Positions 1 to 11,402 of a stretch of DNA of 64,000 bases are shown one piece after another. The stretch's first letter is position 1. Each line of letters opens with the position of its first letter. Both the position numbers and the translations under genes were made by a program. The notes beneath the pieces were generated by a model. The model had not been told where the DNA came from and did no database searches. It saw only the letters and a program-made list of their open reading frames with translations. The DNA is taken from the NCBI GenBank assembly GCA_023423535.1, contig JAFAFL010000095.1, forward strand, positions 155,316 through 219,315, read 5' to 3'. The DNA comes from Pseudomonadota bacterium (GTDB lineage Bacteria; Myxococcota; Myxococcia; Myxococcales; Myxococcaceae).

Positions 1-853
1 CGCGCTGCAGCGTCGCCGTCAGCTCGGAGCCGGGCACGCAGCCGCCGCAGTCCACGATGCTCTGGTCGTAGAGCGCGAAGTCTCCGCGCGCGCTCTGGTG
101 GAGCGCCACGCCGCCGGCCGAGACCGCGAGCCCCGCGGCGAGCGTGGTCCAGGGCAGCCACACCGGGAAGCGCCGCTGCATCACCGTGAGCTCCTCCTGC
201 TTGAAGAGCTCCACGTTCATCACCGTGGTCTCGCCCGGCGGCAGCGACTGGCTGAGCTCGCGGGTGAGGTAGCCGTCCGCGCTGGCGACGATGGTGTGCG
301 GACCTGCGCGCACCCACGCCTCGTGACGGCCGGGAGCGATGAAGAGCTCGCGGCCGTCCATCACCACGCGCGCGCCGGGGATCTCGCAGCGGATGTCCAC
401 GCGCGAGAGCTGTCCTTCGACGAGCTTCTTGTACGCGCGCGCCTGGTTGAACTTGTCCGCGTCCAGCGGCGCAGCGCCGTAGCGCATCGCGGCCTCGAGG
501 TGCTGCAGCACCTCCACCGGCTGGTCGAGGTTCAAGAGCGCGAGCACGAGGTTGTAGTGGATGGCCGGGTGGTCCCAGCTCTTCAGCGCGTCGCGGTACT
601 GCGCGGCGGCCTGCACGAAGAGCGAGTCCTTCAGCAGCCCGTTGCCCTTGCCGAAGAGCTCGAGCGCGCGGCGCTGGTCGTCCTCGCTGACGCCCTTTGC
701 CCACGGGCGATCGGAGGACTGCATCTCGGCAGGAGCGGAAGCGGGAGCGGGCGCCGGCTTCGCGCCCGACTGTGCGCGCACGGCCGCGGGGCCGAGGAGG
801 AGCATCGCCGCGAGGAGCGCGGAGAGGACGCGGAGGGTGGGTACAGAACGCAT
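1..853 (-). CDS. TPR/PEGA-domain membrane protein, 3' end outside window
   Basis: Reads from an ATG at 853 and is still open at base 1, giving 284 visible residues. A signal-like hydrophobic start (residues 8-27) is followed by an Ala/Pro linker, a TPR-like helical stretch (about 55-145), a PEGA-type beta domain (about 152-216, with the pattern GARVVMDGREL then ADGYLTREL) and a transmembrane segment (about 233-252). PEGA domains are small surface or periplasmic beta modules common in Myxococcota. The start lies 11 bases after the stop of the Ser/Thr kinase/NTPase gene, with no good Shine-Dalgarno sequence, so it is probably translated by coupling in a two-gene operon. A role as a partner or output of the kinase is inference. 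Confidence 0.8.
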   Translation of the reverse strand, partial: MRSVPTLRVLSALLAAMLLLGPAAVRAQSGAKPAPAPASAPAEMQSSDRPWAKGVSEDDQRRALELFGKGNGLLKDSLFVQAAAQYRDALKSWDHPAIHYNLVLALLNLDQPVEVLQHLEAAMRYGAAPLDADKFNQARAYKKLVEGQLSRVDIRCEIPGARVVMDGRELFIAPGRHEAWVRAGPHTIVASADGYLTRELSQSLPPGETTVMNVELFKQEELTVMQRRFPVWLPWTTLAAGLAVSAGGVALHQSARGDFALYDQSIVDCGGCVPGSELTATLQR

Positions 854-864
854 GGGGTGGCTCA

Positions 865-3909
<3,045 letters not shown>

Positions 3910-4230
3910 TGGCGCTGCACTCCGCAGCCCCCGCGCCCGCGAAAATCGGCAGGCGGGTGTCGGCTGGTGAGCGCGGACCATAGGCCACAGGCCGAGCCCG
4001 CAGAAAGGTGGAGCGACCGCCTACATGGCTCGCGTCCACTGAGAGTGGAAGCCGGGCCTGGAGGGCAGGCGGGCGGGGTGGCGACGTCGAACCGAGTCTC
4101 TCGTGGATTCCGCAGCGCGCGGATTCGCTGAGGTAGCCAGGTGGAAGAAGGAGATGGTCGCCGAGCGCATCGTCCAGATGCTGAGGGCGGGCCCTGGCCG
4201 AGCCGGCGCCGAGATGCGCCCGCCGCCCGC
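3910..4230. other. Intergenic region upstream of the kinase gene
   Basis: About 320 bases between the kinase start and the end of the lipoprotein gene at 4231. Open frames here have no ribosome-binding site or recognisable product. The kinase promoter should lie here on the minus strand, but no convincing -35/-10 pair could be identified. Confidence 0.5.
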
Positions 4231-4725
4231 CTACCGCCGCTGCAGATCGACGAGCGCCTTTCCGCCGCGGCACGAGCCGTAAGGCTCGGAAACGCCGACC
4301 CGCACCCCGTACGGGCCGTCGCCAAAGTTCGCGGGGATCATCACCTCGAACCGGAAGCTCCTCCCGTCGAGGATTTCGACCGCCCGGATGTTGGGACTCA
4401 CCTGCGCGTGCTCGCGCTCGCTCCAGGAGATCCACTTCGTAGCGGGATCCGTTGGGTCACCCGGTCCCGGATTGGGAGCGTTGGTCACTGAGAAGACGAG
4501 GTCTTTCCGGCTCCTCTGCGAGTCGAATGGAGCCTGAAAGACCGGGTCGGCCGCCTCGATGGAGATCGTGACCGCCTCCCACGTCTCCGGCGTCACCGCA
4601 TGGGGAGTCGCCATCGCGGGAAATTCGGTATCCGACGGGCACTCATGCCCAGGCACAGCCTCACAGGAGGTGGAGAACGCCACAACGAATGCCATGACGG
4701 TCGTGACGCGGGATCTCACTTGCAT
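4231..4725 (-). CDS. Small exported protein, probable lipoprotein, unknown function
   Basis: 164 residues from the ATG at 4725, which overlaps the stop of the upstream gene (4716) by ten bases, so the two are probably co-translated. The N-terminus has a basic start (MQVRSR), a hydrophobic core (VMAFVVAF) and STSC, a plausible but imperfect lipobox. The mature part reads like a beta-rich domain (for example VTISIEAADPVFQAPF and SFRFEVMIPANFG). No family recognised. Third-position A/T is more frequent than in flanking genes, matching its upstream neighbour and suggesting the pair was acquired together. Confidence 0.75.
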   Translation of the reverse strand: MQVRSRVTTVMAFVVAFSTSCEAVPGHECPSDTEFPAMATPHAVTPETWEAVTISIEAADPVFQAPFDSQRSRKDLVFSVTNAPNPGPGDPTDPATKWISWSEREHAQVSPNIRAVEILDGRSFRFEVMIPANFGDGPYGVRVGVSEPYGSCRGGKALVDLQRR

Positions 4726-5819
4726 CCCCACAAAGCGGACGGCACTCCCGGCTTCGACCACCACAAGCTGTAGTGATGTGAGTGGATGAAGGCGAAATCG
4801 CTGGAAGCTTCGTTGAACTCGTCGCCGCAGTCTTTGTTGTTCGTGAAGGACGACCCGCTCTGCGTCGCAACGCACTCATCGTGATCGAAGCAGTCCTGGG
4901 CGTAAAAGGGCAACGCCTTGCATGCAAGGCCGCATCTGCCGGGACAGCAAGCCGAAGCGCAGTCACTGCTTTGCGCTGCTTTGCCACAGAAGCGAAGGCT
5001 CGTCCCGCCGTTGCAGAAGCCGGGTTGCCGGGCAGTCGAAGTGGCGTCGTGGAAGAAGGCGCGCGATTTCCCGGGCGCGGTCGTAGCGCCGCAACAACCC
5101 GCGAGAATCTGAACGCCTGGCGTCCTGCAATAGAGTGGATGGTAGTACTGATGTGTGCACAGGTCGTCGTCAGGAACGGCGTTGCAGGCGCTCGCGGACG
5201 TAGCCGACGGCTCCAGTGACGTGTCTGTCGACAGGGCAGGTACGTCGAGGAACGGTTCAGCGGGAGGCCTTTCCTCATCCGTCAGGGCCTCCGGCCAGCC
5301 GGGAAGTTCGGCGAGGTCGATTCGGAACCGGCCTTCGTTCACGAAACCGTGGCGGGCCGTCGCGAAGAACGAGACCGCGTCTCGCAACATCCCCTCATGA
5401 ACTCGAGCGGGGTCTTCACCGCCCACTGTTTCAGGCCACGGCAAAGCATCGCCAAGGTCGTGGGTAAGTGCGGACAACAGTCGCACGTCAGCCTCGCTCG
5501 ACCACTGACCGTTCTCCACTTCGTATGCGATGACGCCGCCGACTCCCGCCGAACGGTCGCCCGTTATGGTCACCATCGTCCCCGCTACATCGACGGAGAC
5601 CCGAAATGCGTTCTCGCTCTCCATTTCCGCGCGAAACCGGGCGGTCCTGCCATCAAGCGTTCGATGACCTGCGAATACGGTCTGCGTCCATTCCTCGATA
5701 ACGAATGAAGTGAGCGCCTGTCTCCGCTGCGTTGTCGTTCCTGCATCATCGGATTCGGCACATCCACTGAATGTCGTCAACAGAGCCGTAGTAGCCAGAA
5801 GTGCTCTGAAAATGTTCAT
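4716..5819 (-). CDS. Cys-rich lipoprotein with phospholipase A2-like CxxHDxC motif
   Basis: 367 residues from the ATG at 5819, chosen because it begins a clean lipoprotein signal (MNIFRALLATT..., lipobox FSGC with Cys20). Residues 30-205 are a non-descript beta-rich region. Residues 210-367 are rich in cysteine and contain CFDHDEC (Cys310, His313, Asp314, Cys316), then DCGDEF (330-335). That arrangement (C-x2-H-D-x-C, then C-x-D-x-x-F downstream) resembles the catalytic His-Asp helix of secreted phospholipase A2 enzymes. The fold call is inference; activity is not shown. It overlaps the next gene (start 4725) and faces away from the restriction-modification gene, so the intergenic region 5820-6005 should hold both promoters. 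Confidence 0.8.
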   Translation of the reverse strand: MNIFRALLATTALLTTFSGCAESDDAGTTTQRRQALTSFVIEEWTQTVFAGHRTLDGRTARFRAEMESENAFRVSVDVAGTMVTITGDRSAGVGGVIAYEVENGQWSSEADVRLLSALTHDLGDALPWPETVGGEDPARVHEGMLRDAVSFFATARHGFVNEGRFRIDLAELPGWPEALTDEERPPAEPFLDVPALSTDTSLEPSATSASACNAVPDDDLCTHQYYHPLYCRTPGVQILAGCCGATTAPGKSRAFFHDATSTARQPGFCNGGTSLRFCGKAAQSSDCASACCPGRCGLACKALPFYAQDCFDHDECVATQSGSSFTNNKDCGDEFNEASSDFAFIHSHHYSLWWSKPGVPSALWGCK

Positions 5820-6005
5820 GGTCGTGGTTGTCCCTTCTGCAGACGCCACACGAGCATGCCCGCCTCTTCTCCGTCAATCACGTCCCCAGACGACCACACG
5901 TCGCGGCGCCTGGGAGGACGTCGGTCGGTCTTCCATGAAGGGAAAAGGATTGTCGCGGGGTTCCGGCTGTTTCACGAATTGGCAGCGGGTAAGGTCCGCG
6001 CCCGC

Positions 6006-8894
6006 ATGCGCCACGGACTCTCTCCCTCGGAATTCGCCGCCAAGTGGCTCGGGTCATCCCGTAACGAGCGCGCCTCGGCGCAGGAGCACTTCATTGATCT
6101 CTGCCGCATGCTCGGCGAGCCCACGCCGAACGAGGCGGATCCCTCGGGCGACTGGTACGCCTTCGAGAAGGGCGCGAGGAAGGAGAGCGGGGGCGACGGC
6201 TTCGCCGACGTCTGGAAACGCGGTCACTTCGCCTGGGAGTACAAGGGCAAGCGCAAGGATCTCGACGCGGCGTACAAGCAACTCCTGCAGTACCGGGAGG
6301 CGCTGGAGAATCCGCCGCTCCTCGTGGTCTGCGACCTCGACCTCTTCCACATCCACACGAACTTCACCGGCACGAAGAAGGAGGTTCACACCTTCTCCCT
6401 TCAGGAGCTTCGAGACGCGCCCGCGCAGCCGCTGAGGATCCTGCGAGCGGTGATGCACGACCCGGCATCGCTCCGGCCCACGGAAACGCGACAGGACATC
6501 ACCGAGCGCGCGGCAGGGAAGTTCGCCGCGCTGGCGCGGAAGCTCCAGAACCGCGGGCACGAACCGCACCACGTCGCGCATTTCCTCAACCGGCTCCTCT
6601 TCTGTCTCTTCGCCGAAGACGCGCGCGTCCTCCCGCACGGGCTGCTGACGCGGCTGATCGAGAAGACGCGCTCGAACCGCAGACAGCTCTTCGCCTCACT
6701 CTCCGAACTCTTCTCGCTGATGTCCGAGGGCGGCGGCTGGTTTGGCACCGACGAGATCGAGTGGTTCAACGGCGGCCTCTTCGACGGTTCGGAGGTGCTC
6801 GAGCTGCTGGAGGACGAGCTCGCGGATCTGGCGGAGGTGGCGCGCCTCGACTGGTCGAACATCGAGCCGGCGATCCTCGGCACCCTCTTCGAGCGCGGGC
6901 TCGACCCGGCGAAGCGCAGCCAGCTCGGTGCGCACTACACGGACCGCGCGGCGATCCTCCGGGTGGTCGAGCCCGTGGTCTTCGAGCCCCTGCGGCGCGA
7001 GTTCGAGGCCGTGAAGACCGAGGTCCTCGCCCTGCACGCGAAGGAGAAGGCCGCGAAGGCGAAGAAGCGGAGTTCGCCCGCGCTGAAGCGCTACCAGGCG
7101 TTCCTCGACAGGCTGCGGGCGGTGACGGTGCTCGATCCGGCGTGTGGGTCGGGGAACTTCCTCTACGTGTCGCTGCAACTGCTCAAGGACCTCGAGAAGG
7201 AGGTCATCCGCTGGGGCGCCGACACGCTGGAGACCACCCGCGAGTTCCCCCAGGTGGGGCCGCAGAACATCCTCGGCATCGAGCTCAACCCCTACGCCGC
7301 CGAGCTGGCGCGAGTCTCCGTCTGGATTGGCGAGATCCAGTGGATGATCAACAACGGCTACAGCTACTCGCGCGACCCGATCCTCAAGTCGCTCGAGCGG
7401 ATCGAATGCCGGGACGCAGTCCTCGCGCGCGACGATGACGGAACACCGCGCCGCCCAGACTGGCCGGAGGCGGAGTTCATCGTGGGCAACCCGCCGTTCC
7501 TCGGCGGCAAGAAGATGCGGCGGGAGCTCGGTGACGAGTACGTGGAAGCGTTGTTTGCCGCCTGGGAGGACGGCGTGCCCAGCGAGGCAGACTTCGTCTG
7601 CTACTGGCACGAGCGCGCCCGGGAGCTCATCGAGAAGGGCAAGGTGAAACGCGCCGGCCTGCTCTCGACGAACAGCATCCGCGGCGGCGCCAGCCGCAAG
7701 GTGCTCGAACGCATCAAGGAGACGGGAGACATCTTCATGGCCTGGGCCGATGAGGAGTGGGTCGTAGAAGGTGCAGCCGTCCGCGTCTCCATCGTGGCGC
7801 AGGACGACGGCTCCGAAACGCACCGGACGCTCGACGGAAAGCCCATCGGCGTCATCCACCCCGACCTCACCGGCGGCGATGACCAGTCCGTCAACCTCAC
7901 CTCGGCAAAGCGGCTCCCGGAGAACGAGGGCGTCAGCTTCATGGGCGACACCAAGGGAGGTGCTTTCGACGTGGACGAAGCCACCGCGGCGAAGCTGCTC
8001 GCTGACCGCGGCAATCCCAACGGCCGGCCGAACTCCGACGTCGTCGTGCCCTGGGTGAACGGGCTCGACATCACGCGGCGGCCTCGGGGCATGTGGATCA
8101 TCGACTTCGGCGTCGACGCGACGCAGGAAGCCGTGGCCGATTACGCGGCGCCCTTCAAGCTCGTCGAGAACCTCGTTCGGCCCATCCGAGGAGAGAGCAA
8201 GCGAGACGCCTACCGCAAGCGCTGGTGGATTCACATGGAGCCCCGCCCCGCCATGCGCGCTGCCTACGCGCCGCTGTCGCGCTACCTCGCGACCGCACGC
8301 GTCGCCAAGCACCGGCTCTTCGTCTGGCTGCGCAAGCCGACCCTCCCGGACTCGCAGGTGATCGTCATCGCGCGCGAAGACGACTTCGCCTTCGGCGTCC
8401 TCCACTCGCGCGTCCACCAACTTTGGAGCCTGCGGATGTGCAGCTGGCTCGGGATGGGCAACGACCCGCGCTACACGCCCTCGACCACGTTCGAGACCTT
8501 CCCCTTCCCGTGGCCACTGAACGTGCAGCGTGAGGATCTGTCCTCCGAGCAGCTCGCCCACGAGGAGCGGATCGCGGCAGCGGCGCGCGAGCTCGACCTG
8601 AAGCGCAACCGGTGGCTGAACCCCCCCGAGTGGCTGACAGAAGCGCCGCCGCTTGCGCCCGGTCTTCCCGCCCGGCAGGTGGCAAAGGACGAGGTCTCGG
8701 CGAAGGAGCTGGCGAAGCGGACGCTCACGAAGCTCTACAACGAGCGCCCGGCGTGGCTGGACAACCTTCACCGCTCGCTCGACGAAGCGGTGATCGCCGC
8801 GTACGGCTGGCCGGCGGACGTGACCGACGACGACATCCTTCGGAGGTTGCTCGACCTGAACCATGCGCGCGCGGGAGCCTTGAAGGCGGCGTAG
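6006..8894 (+). CDS. Type IIL (MmeI-like) restriction-modification enzyme, single polypeptide
   Basis: 962 residues from the ATG at 6006; an upstream in-frame ATG at 5856 exists, but 6006 places the nuclease motif where MmeI has it. The N-terminal nuclease motif is D68-x9-E78-Y-K80 (MmeI uses D70-x9-E80-x-K82). A helical linker leads to a gamma-class N6-adenine methyltransferase: DPACGSGN (SAM-binding motif I, about 377-384) and NPPF (catalytic motif IV, about 495-498). The C-terminal part carries the target-recognition region with the family's conserved block ending in ETFPFPWPL. Such enzymes cut and methylate with one protein and one recognition domain, so no separate methylase or specificity subunit is needed, and none is seen. 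Ends 96 bases before the next gene. Confidence 0.92.
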   Translation: MRHGLSPSEFAAKWLGSSRNERASAQEHFIDLCRMLGEPTPNEADPSGDWYAFEKGARKESGGDGFADVWKRGHFAWEYKGKRKDLDAAYKQLLQYREALENPPLLVVCDLDLFHIHTNFTGTKKEVHTFSLQELRDAPAQPLRILRAVMHDPASLRPTETRQDITERAAGKFAALARKLQNRGHEPHHVAHFLNRLLFCLFAEDARVLPHGLLTRLIEKTRSNRRQLFASLSELFSLMSEGGGWFGTDEIEWFNGGLFDGSEVLELLEDELADLAEVARLDWSNIEPAILGTLFERGLDPAKRSQLGAHYTDRAAILRVVEPVVFEPLRREFEAVKTEVLALHAKEKAAKAKKRSSPALKRYQAFLDRLRAVTVLDPACGSGNFLYVSLQLLKDLEKEVIRWGADTLETTREFPQVGPQNILGIELNPYAAELARVSVWIGEIQWMINNGYSYSRDPILKSLERIECRDAVLARDDDGTPRRPDWPEAEFIVGNPPFLGGKKMRRELGDEYVEALFAAWEDGVPSEADFVCYWHERARELIEKGKVKRAGLLSTNSIRGGASRKVLERIKETGDIFMAWADEEWVVEGAAVRVSIVAQDDGSETHRTLDGKPIGVIHPDLTGGDDQSVNLTSAKRLPENEGVSFMGDTKGGAFDVDEATAAKLLADRGNPNGRPNSDVVVPWVNGLDITRRPRGMWIIDFGVDATQEAVADYAAPFKLVENLVRPIRGESKRDAYRKRWWIHMEPRPAMRAAYAPLSRYLATARVAKHRLFVWLRKPTLPDSQVIVIAREDDFAFGVLHSRVHQLWSLRMCSWLGMGNDPRYTPSTTFETFPFPWPLNVQREDLSSEQLAHEERIAAAARELDLKRNRWLNPPEWLTEAPPLAPGLPARQVAKDEVSAKELAKRTLTKLYNERPAWLDNLHRSLDEAVIAAYGWPADVTDDDILRRLLDLNHARAGALKAA

Positions 8895-8990
8895 CCGAAG
8901 CGCGCTCTGCTCTGCTTCCCTGCCTTCCTTGCTTCCTCCTCGCTGAACCGGCTTTGCTCGCTCTACCCAATCAAGGGGGAGGAGAGACAC

Positions 8991-9680
8991 ATGCCGAAGC
9001 AGCCGACGAAGCCGAGCTGGAACGACGCGCAGACTCTCGGTGCCGCCAAGCCGTTGGCGGAGTTGCTCGAAACCTACGAAGCGAGGCTCGCGCCCCGCCT
9101 GCCTCAGGGCTTCCGGTCCACGTACCGCGAGCTGCTCTCGCAGTTCGAGACCGCCGCGGCAGGAAAGCCCGTCGTGCTCACCCAGCAGAAGAGCGCGACC
9201 GAGCAGCTCGCCAGCGCCATCCGGGACGCCATCCGCGACGCGGGTGCCATCCGGAACGCGGTGCGCAACTCCACCGACGACAAGGCGGTCCACCGGCTCT
9301 TCGGGATCGGCGCCCGCACCGGCAGCGGCACTCTGGGCAACGCGCTCAGCGCCTTCGACGCGGTGATCGAGGCAATGGAGGCGCGCAGCAATGACCTCCA
9401 CCTGTTCGGACTGACCCCGGCGGACCTCGATGCGGCGAAGGCGTCGCGCAAGAACCTCATCGACATCGACCTCGCGCAGGAGGGCCAGAAGGGGAAGAAG
9501 ACCGGCGCCACGCAGTCGAAGCTGTCGCTGCAGAAGCAGCTCATCACCGCCACGCGCCGGCTCATCGGCGCCGCCGAGATCGAGTTCCGCGCCGAGCCGG
9601 AGATCCTCGCCCGCTTCCGCGCTCCCGTTCCTCCTCGCGGCGGCAAGAAGGTGCCGGCGCCCGCGCCCGCACCGGCGTAG
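8991..9680 (+). CDS. Hypothetical protein downstream of the type IIL enzyme
   Basis: 229 residues, with a strong ribosome-binding site (GGGGAGGAGAGACAC before the ATG). Mostly helical and charged; the middle contains an alternating AIRDAIRDAGAIRNAV stretch and the C-terminus is a Pro/Ala/Lys-rich tail. No signal peptide or membrane segment. No family recognised. Same strand as the restriction-modification gene, 96 bases downstream and ahead of a strong hairpin, so it probably belongs to the same unit; a role in that system is only inference from position. Confidence 0.8.
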   Translation: MPKQPTKPSWNDAQTLGAAKPLAELLETYEARLAPRLPQGFRSTYRELLSQFETAAAGKPVVLTQQKSATEQLASAIRDAIRDAGAIRNAVRNSTDDKAVHRLFGIGARTGSGTLGNALSAFDAVIEAMEARSNDLHLFGLTPADLDAAKASRKNLIDIDLAQEGQKGKKTGATQSKLSLQKQLITATRRLIGAAEIEFRAEPEILARFRAPVPPRGGKKVPAPAPAPA

Positions 9681-9695
9681 TCGGACGACACCTCG

Positions 9696-9736
9696 CGCGC
9701 TTCCGCGAACGTCCGTTCGGCCTCCGCGGAAGCGCG
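9696..9736. terminator. 12-bp perfect stem-loop after the hypothetical gene
   Basis: CGCGCTTCCGCG at 9696-9707 pairs perfectly with CGCGGAAGCGCG at 9725-9736 around a 17-base loop. It begins 16 bases after the stop at 9680 and ends exactly where the 21-bp repeat region begins. There is no T-run on either side, so intrinsic termination is uncertain; it could instead protect mRNA 3' ends. Confidence 0.55.
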
Positions 9737-9742
9737 TTGGAC

Positions 9743-9975
9743 CATCCGCCGGAGCCCGTTAGACGTCCGCCGGAGTTCGTTAGACGTCCGCCGGAGTTCG
9801 TTAGACGCCCGCCGGAGTTCGTTAGACGCCCGCCGGAACCCGTTAGACGTCCGCCGGAGTTCGTTAGGCGCCCGCCGGAGCCCGTTAGGCGTCCGCCGGA
9901 GCCCGTTAGACGCCCGCCGGAGTCCGTTAGGCGTCCGCCGGAGTTCGTTAGACGCCCGCCGGAGCCCGTCAGTCG
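9743..9975. repeat. Minisatellite, 21-bp unit, about 11 copies
   Basis: Direct tandem repeats with the core CCGCCGGAGTTCGTTAGACGT, varying mainly at three places: GTT/GCC before CGTTAG, A/G in TTAGAC or TTAGGC, and T/C in CGTCCG or CGCCCG. The last copies degenerate (CCCGTCAGTCGC). Because 21 is a multiple of three, the array is open in several frames and would encode a seven-residue repeat, but no start signal supports translation. It sits between the strong hairpin at 9696-9736 and a small lipoprotein gene. Confidence 0.9.
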
Positions 9976-10052
9976 CAGTCTCAGTCTCCGAAGTCCCCGT
10001 CGCACCTCAAGAAATGGCGGGCGAGCCGGTCGTCCGCAGCCAGGGAGAACCC

Positions 10053-10259
10053 GTGAAGCTCCTTCTGTCGATGGTTGGTGCCACCGCGCTGCTCGCGAGC
10101 CTGTCGATGACCACCGGTTGTGGCAGCGACGTGCGCTGCGTGAGGGCGATCGCCTGCGTCGAGACCTGCGGCGGACCGGTCGTTCACGAGGGCTGTGAGT
10201 GCCCGAGTGAAACGGTCCCGCAGGAGACGTGTGCGGCAGACGGCGGGCAGAACCCGTAG
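10053..10259 (+). CDS. Small lipoprotein, unknown function
   Basis: 68 residues from a GTG at 10053 preceded by GGGAG at 10043-10047. MKLLLSMVGATALLASLSM leads to a lipobox (TTGC), then a short Cys-rich mature part with the repeated pattern C-x5-C-x3-C-x7-9-C. An in-frame ATG at 10014 would place a hydrophilic extension before the signal and is less likely. No family recognised. It stands alone after the minisatellite. Confidence 0.7.
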   Translation: MKLLLSMVGATALLASLSMTTGCGSDVRCVRAIACVETCGGPVVHEGCECPSETVPQETCAADGGQNP

Positions 10260-10502
10260 CTGGGCTCGCGAGCGCTCCCGGGCCGAGCGCTCTACTTCAC
10301 CGGGTGAGCTGGCCAGCGCGCTCGGGTTGAGCGTCCTCTTCTGACGACACGGTGCGCCGTGCCCTCCGGTATGCGCACCGTTGTCCACCTCCACTCCGCG
10401 CCCCAGCCTTTCCGCACCACGAGGCGGAGGGTCGGGCATGACGGGAGCGGAGCAGTGGGTGGCCGTATCGGCCTGGCGCCGCGTGGGCGCGGGGAGGGCG
10501 GG

Positions 10503-11360
10503 ATGAGGACGACGAGGGGAAATCCCCTTCGCGGGGTGATGGGCGGGCTCGCGCGGCGGGCGCAGTCGAACTACGTGGCCGGACCGACGCTGTCCGACGC
10601 ACTGGAGGTCTGCGAGCGGCACCACCGCCGCGGCATGAAGGTGGCGCTCTGCTACTGGAACGCGCGCGCGGACGGACCCGAGATCGTGACCGACCAGTGC
10701 CTGCACGTGCTCGAGGCGCTGCCGCTCAGAGGGCTCGACGGGTACCTCTCGGTGAAGGCGCCGGCGCTGGGGTTCGACGAGGGGCGGATCCTCGCGCTCG
10801 CCGAACGGGCGCGGGAGGGCGGCGCGCGGTTGCACTTCGACGCGATGGCGCCGGACGCCGTCGAGCGCACGCAGCGGCTCGCGGAGAGCGCACTGAAGAC
10901 CGGCGCGCAGGTGGGGTTCACGCTGCCGTCGCGCTGGCGGCAGAGCGGGCACGACCTTGCGTGGGCGCTGGAGACGGGCGTCGCGCTGCGGCTGGTGAAG
11001 GGGCAGTGGGCGGCGCCGGGGGCGGACTGCGATCCGGCCTGGGCGCTGCTCGCGCTGGCGGGGAGGGTGGACGCGCGGTGTCCGGCTGTCGCGGTGGCCA
11101 CGCACGACGCACCGCTGGCGGTGCTCGCGCTGGAACGCCTGGCCGGGGGCGGCGCGCGGTGCGTGGAGCTCGAACAGCTTCACGGCATGCGTCCCATCGC
11201 CTCTCGCGTGCTCCCGCTCGGCCGCGCGCGCGAGCGTTGGTACGTGCCGTTCGGTCATGGCTCGCTGCCCTACGCCATCGGCAGCAGCGCGAAGGGGAGC
11301 GGAGGCCTGCGCACCTGGGGCCGCTTCGCCGGCGACGTGCTGCGCGCGAAGGGGGGATGA
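10503..11360 (+). CDS. Proline dehydrogenase family protein
   Basis: 285 residues from the ATG at 10503, preceded by GGGGAGGGCGGG. The protein follows the proline dehydrogenase TIM-barrel pattern: YLSVKAPALGFD, LHFDAMAPD, RLVKGQW, VAVATHDAPLAVLALE and a C-terminal YVPFGHGSLPYAIG. In the family this FAD enzyme oxidises L-proline to pyrroline-5-carboxylate. It is shorter than the usual PutA domain and no pyrroline-5-carboxylate dehydrogenase is adjacent, so substrate and coupling are unproven. The region 10260-10502 upstream holds no supported gene. Confidence 0.82.
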   Translation: MRTTRGNPLRGVMGGLARRAQSNYVAGPTLSDALEVCERHHRRGMKVALCYWNARADGPEIVTDQCLHVLEALPLRGLDGYLSVKAPALGFDEGRILALAERAREGGARLHFDAMAPDAVERTQRLAESALKTGAQVGFTLPSRWRQSGHDLAWALETGVALRLVKGQWAAPGADCDPAWALLALAGRVDARCPAVAVATHDAPLAVLALERLAGGGARCVELEQLHGMRPIASRVLPLGRARERWYVPFGHGSLPYAIGSSAKGSGGLRTWGRFAGDVLRAKGG

Positions 11361-11402
11361 CCTCGCGAGGGCCCCCGGGCGCATCCTCTATATGGTGCGC
11401 GC

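Noticed and set aside
9737..10198. Open frame of 153 codons through the 21-bp repeats, giving a seven-residue repeat (RRPPEFV)
   Set aside because: No ribosome-binding site, no signal and no domain; the frame is open only because the unit length is a multiple of three. It also overlaps the better-supported small lipoprotein gene.
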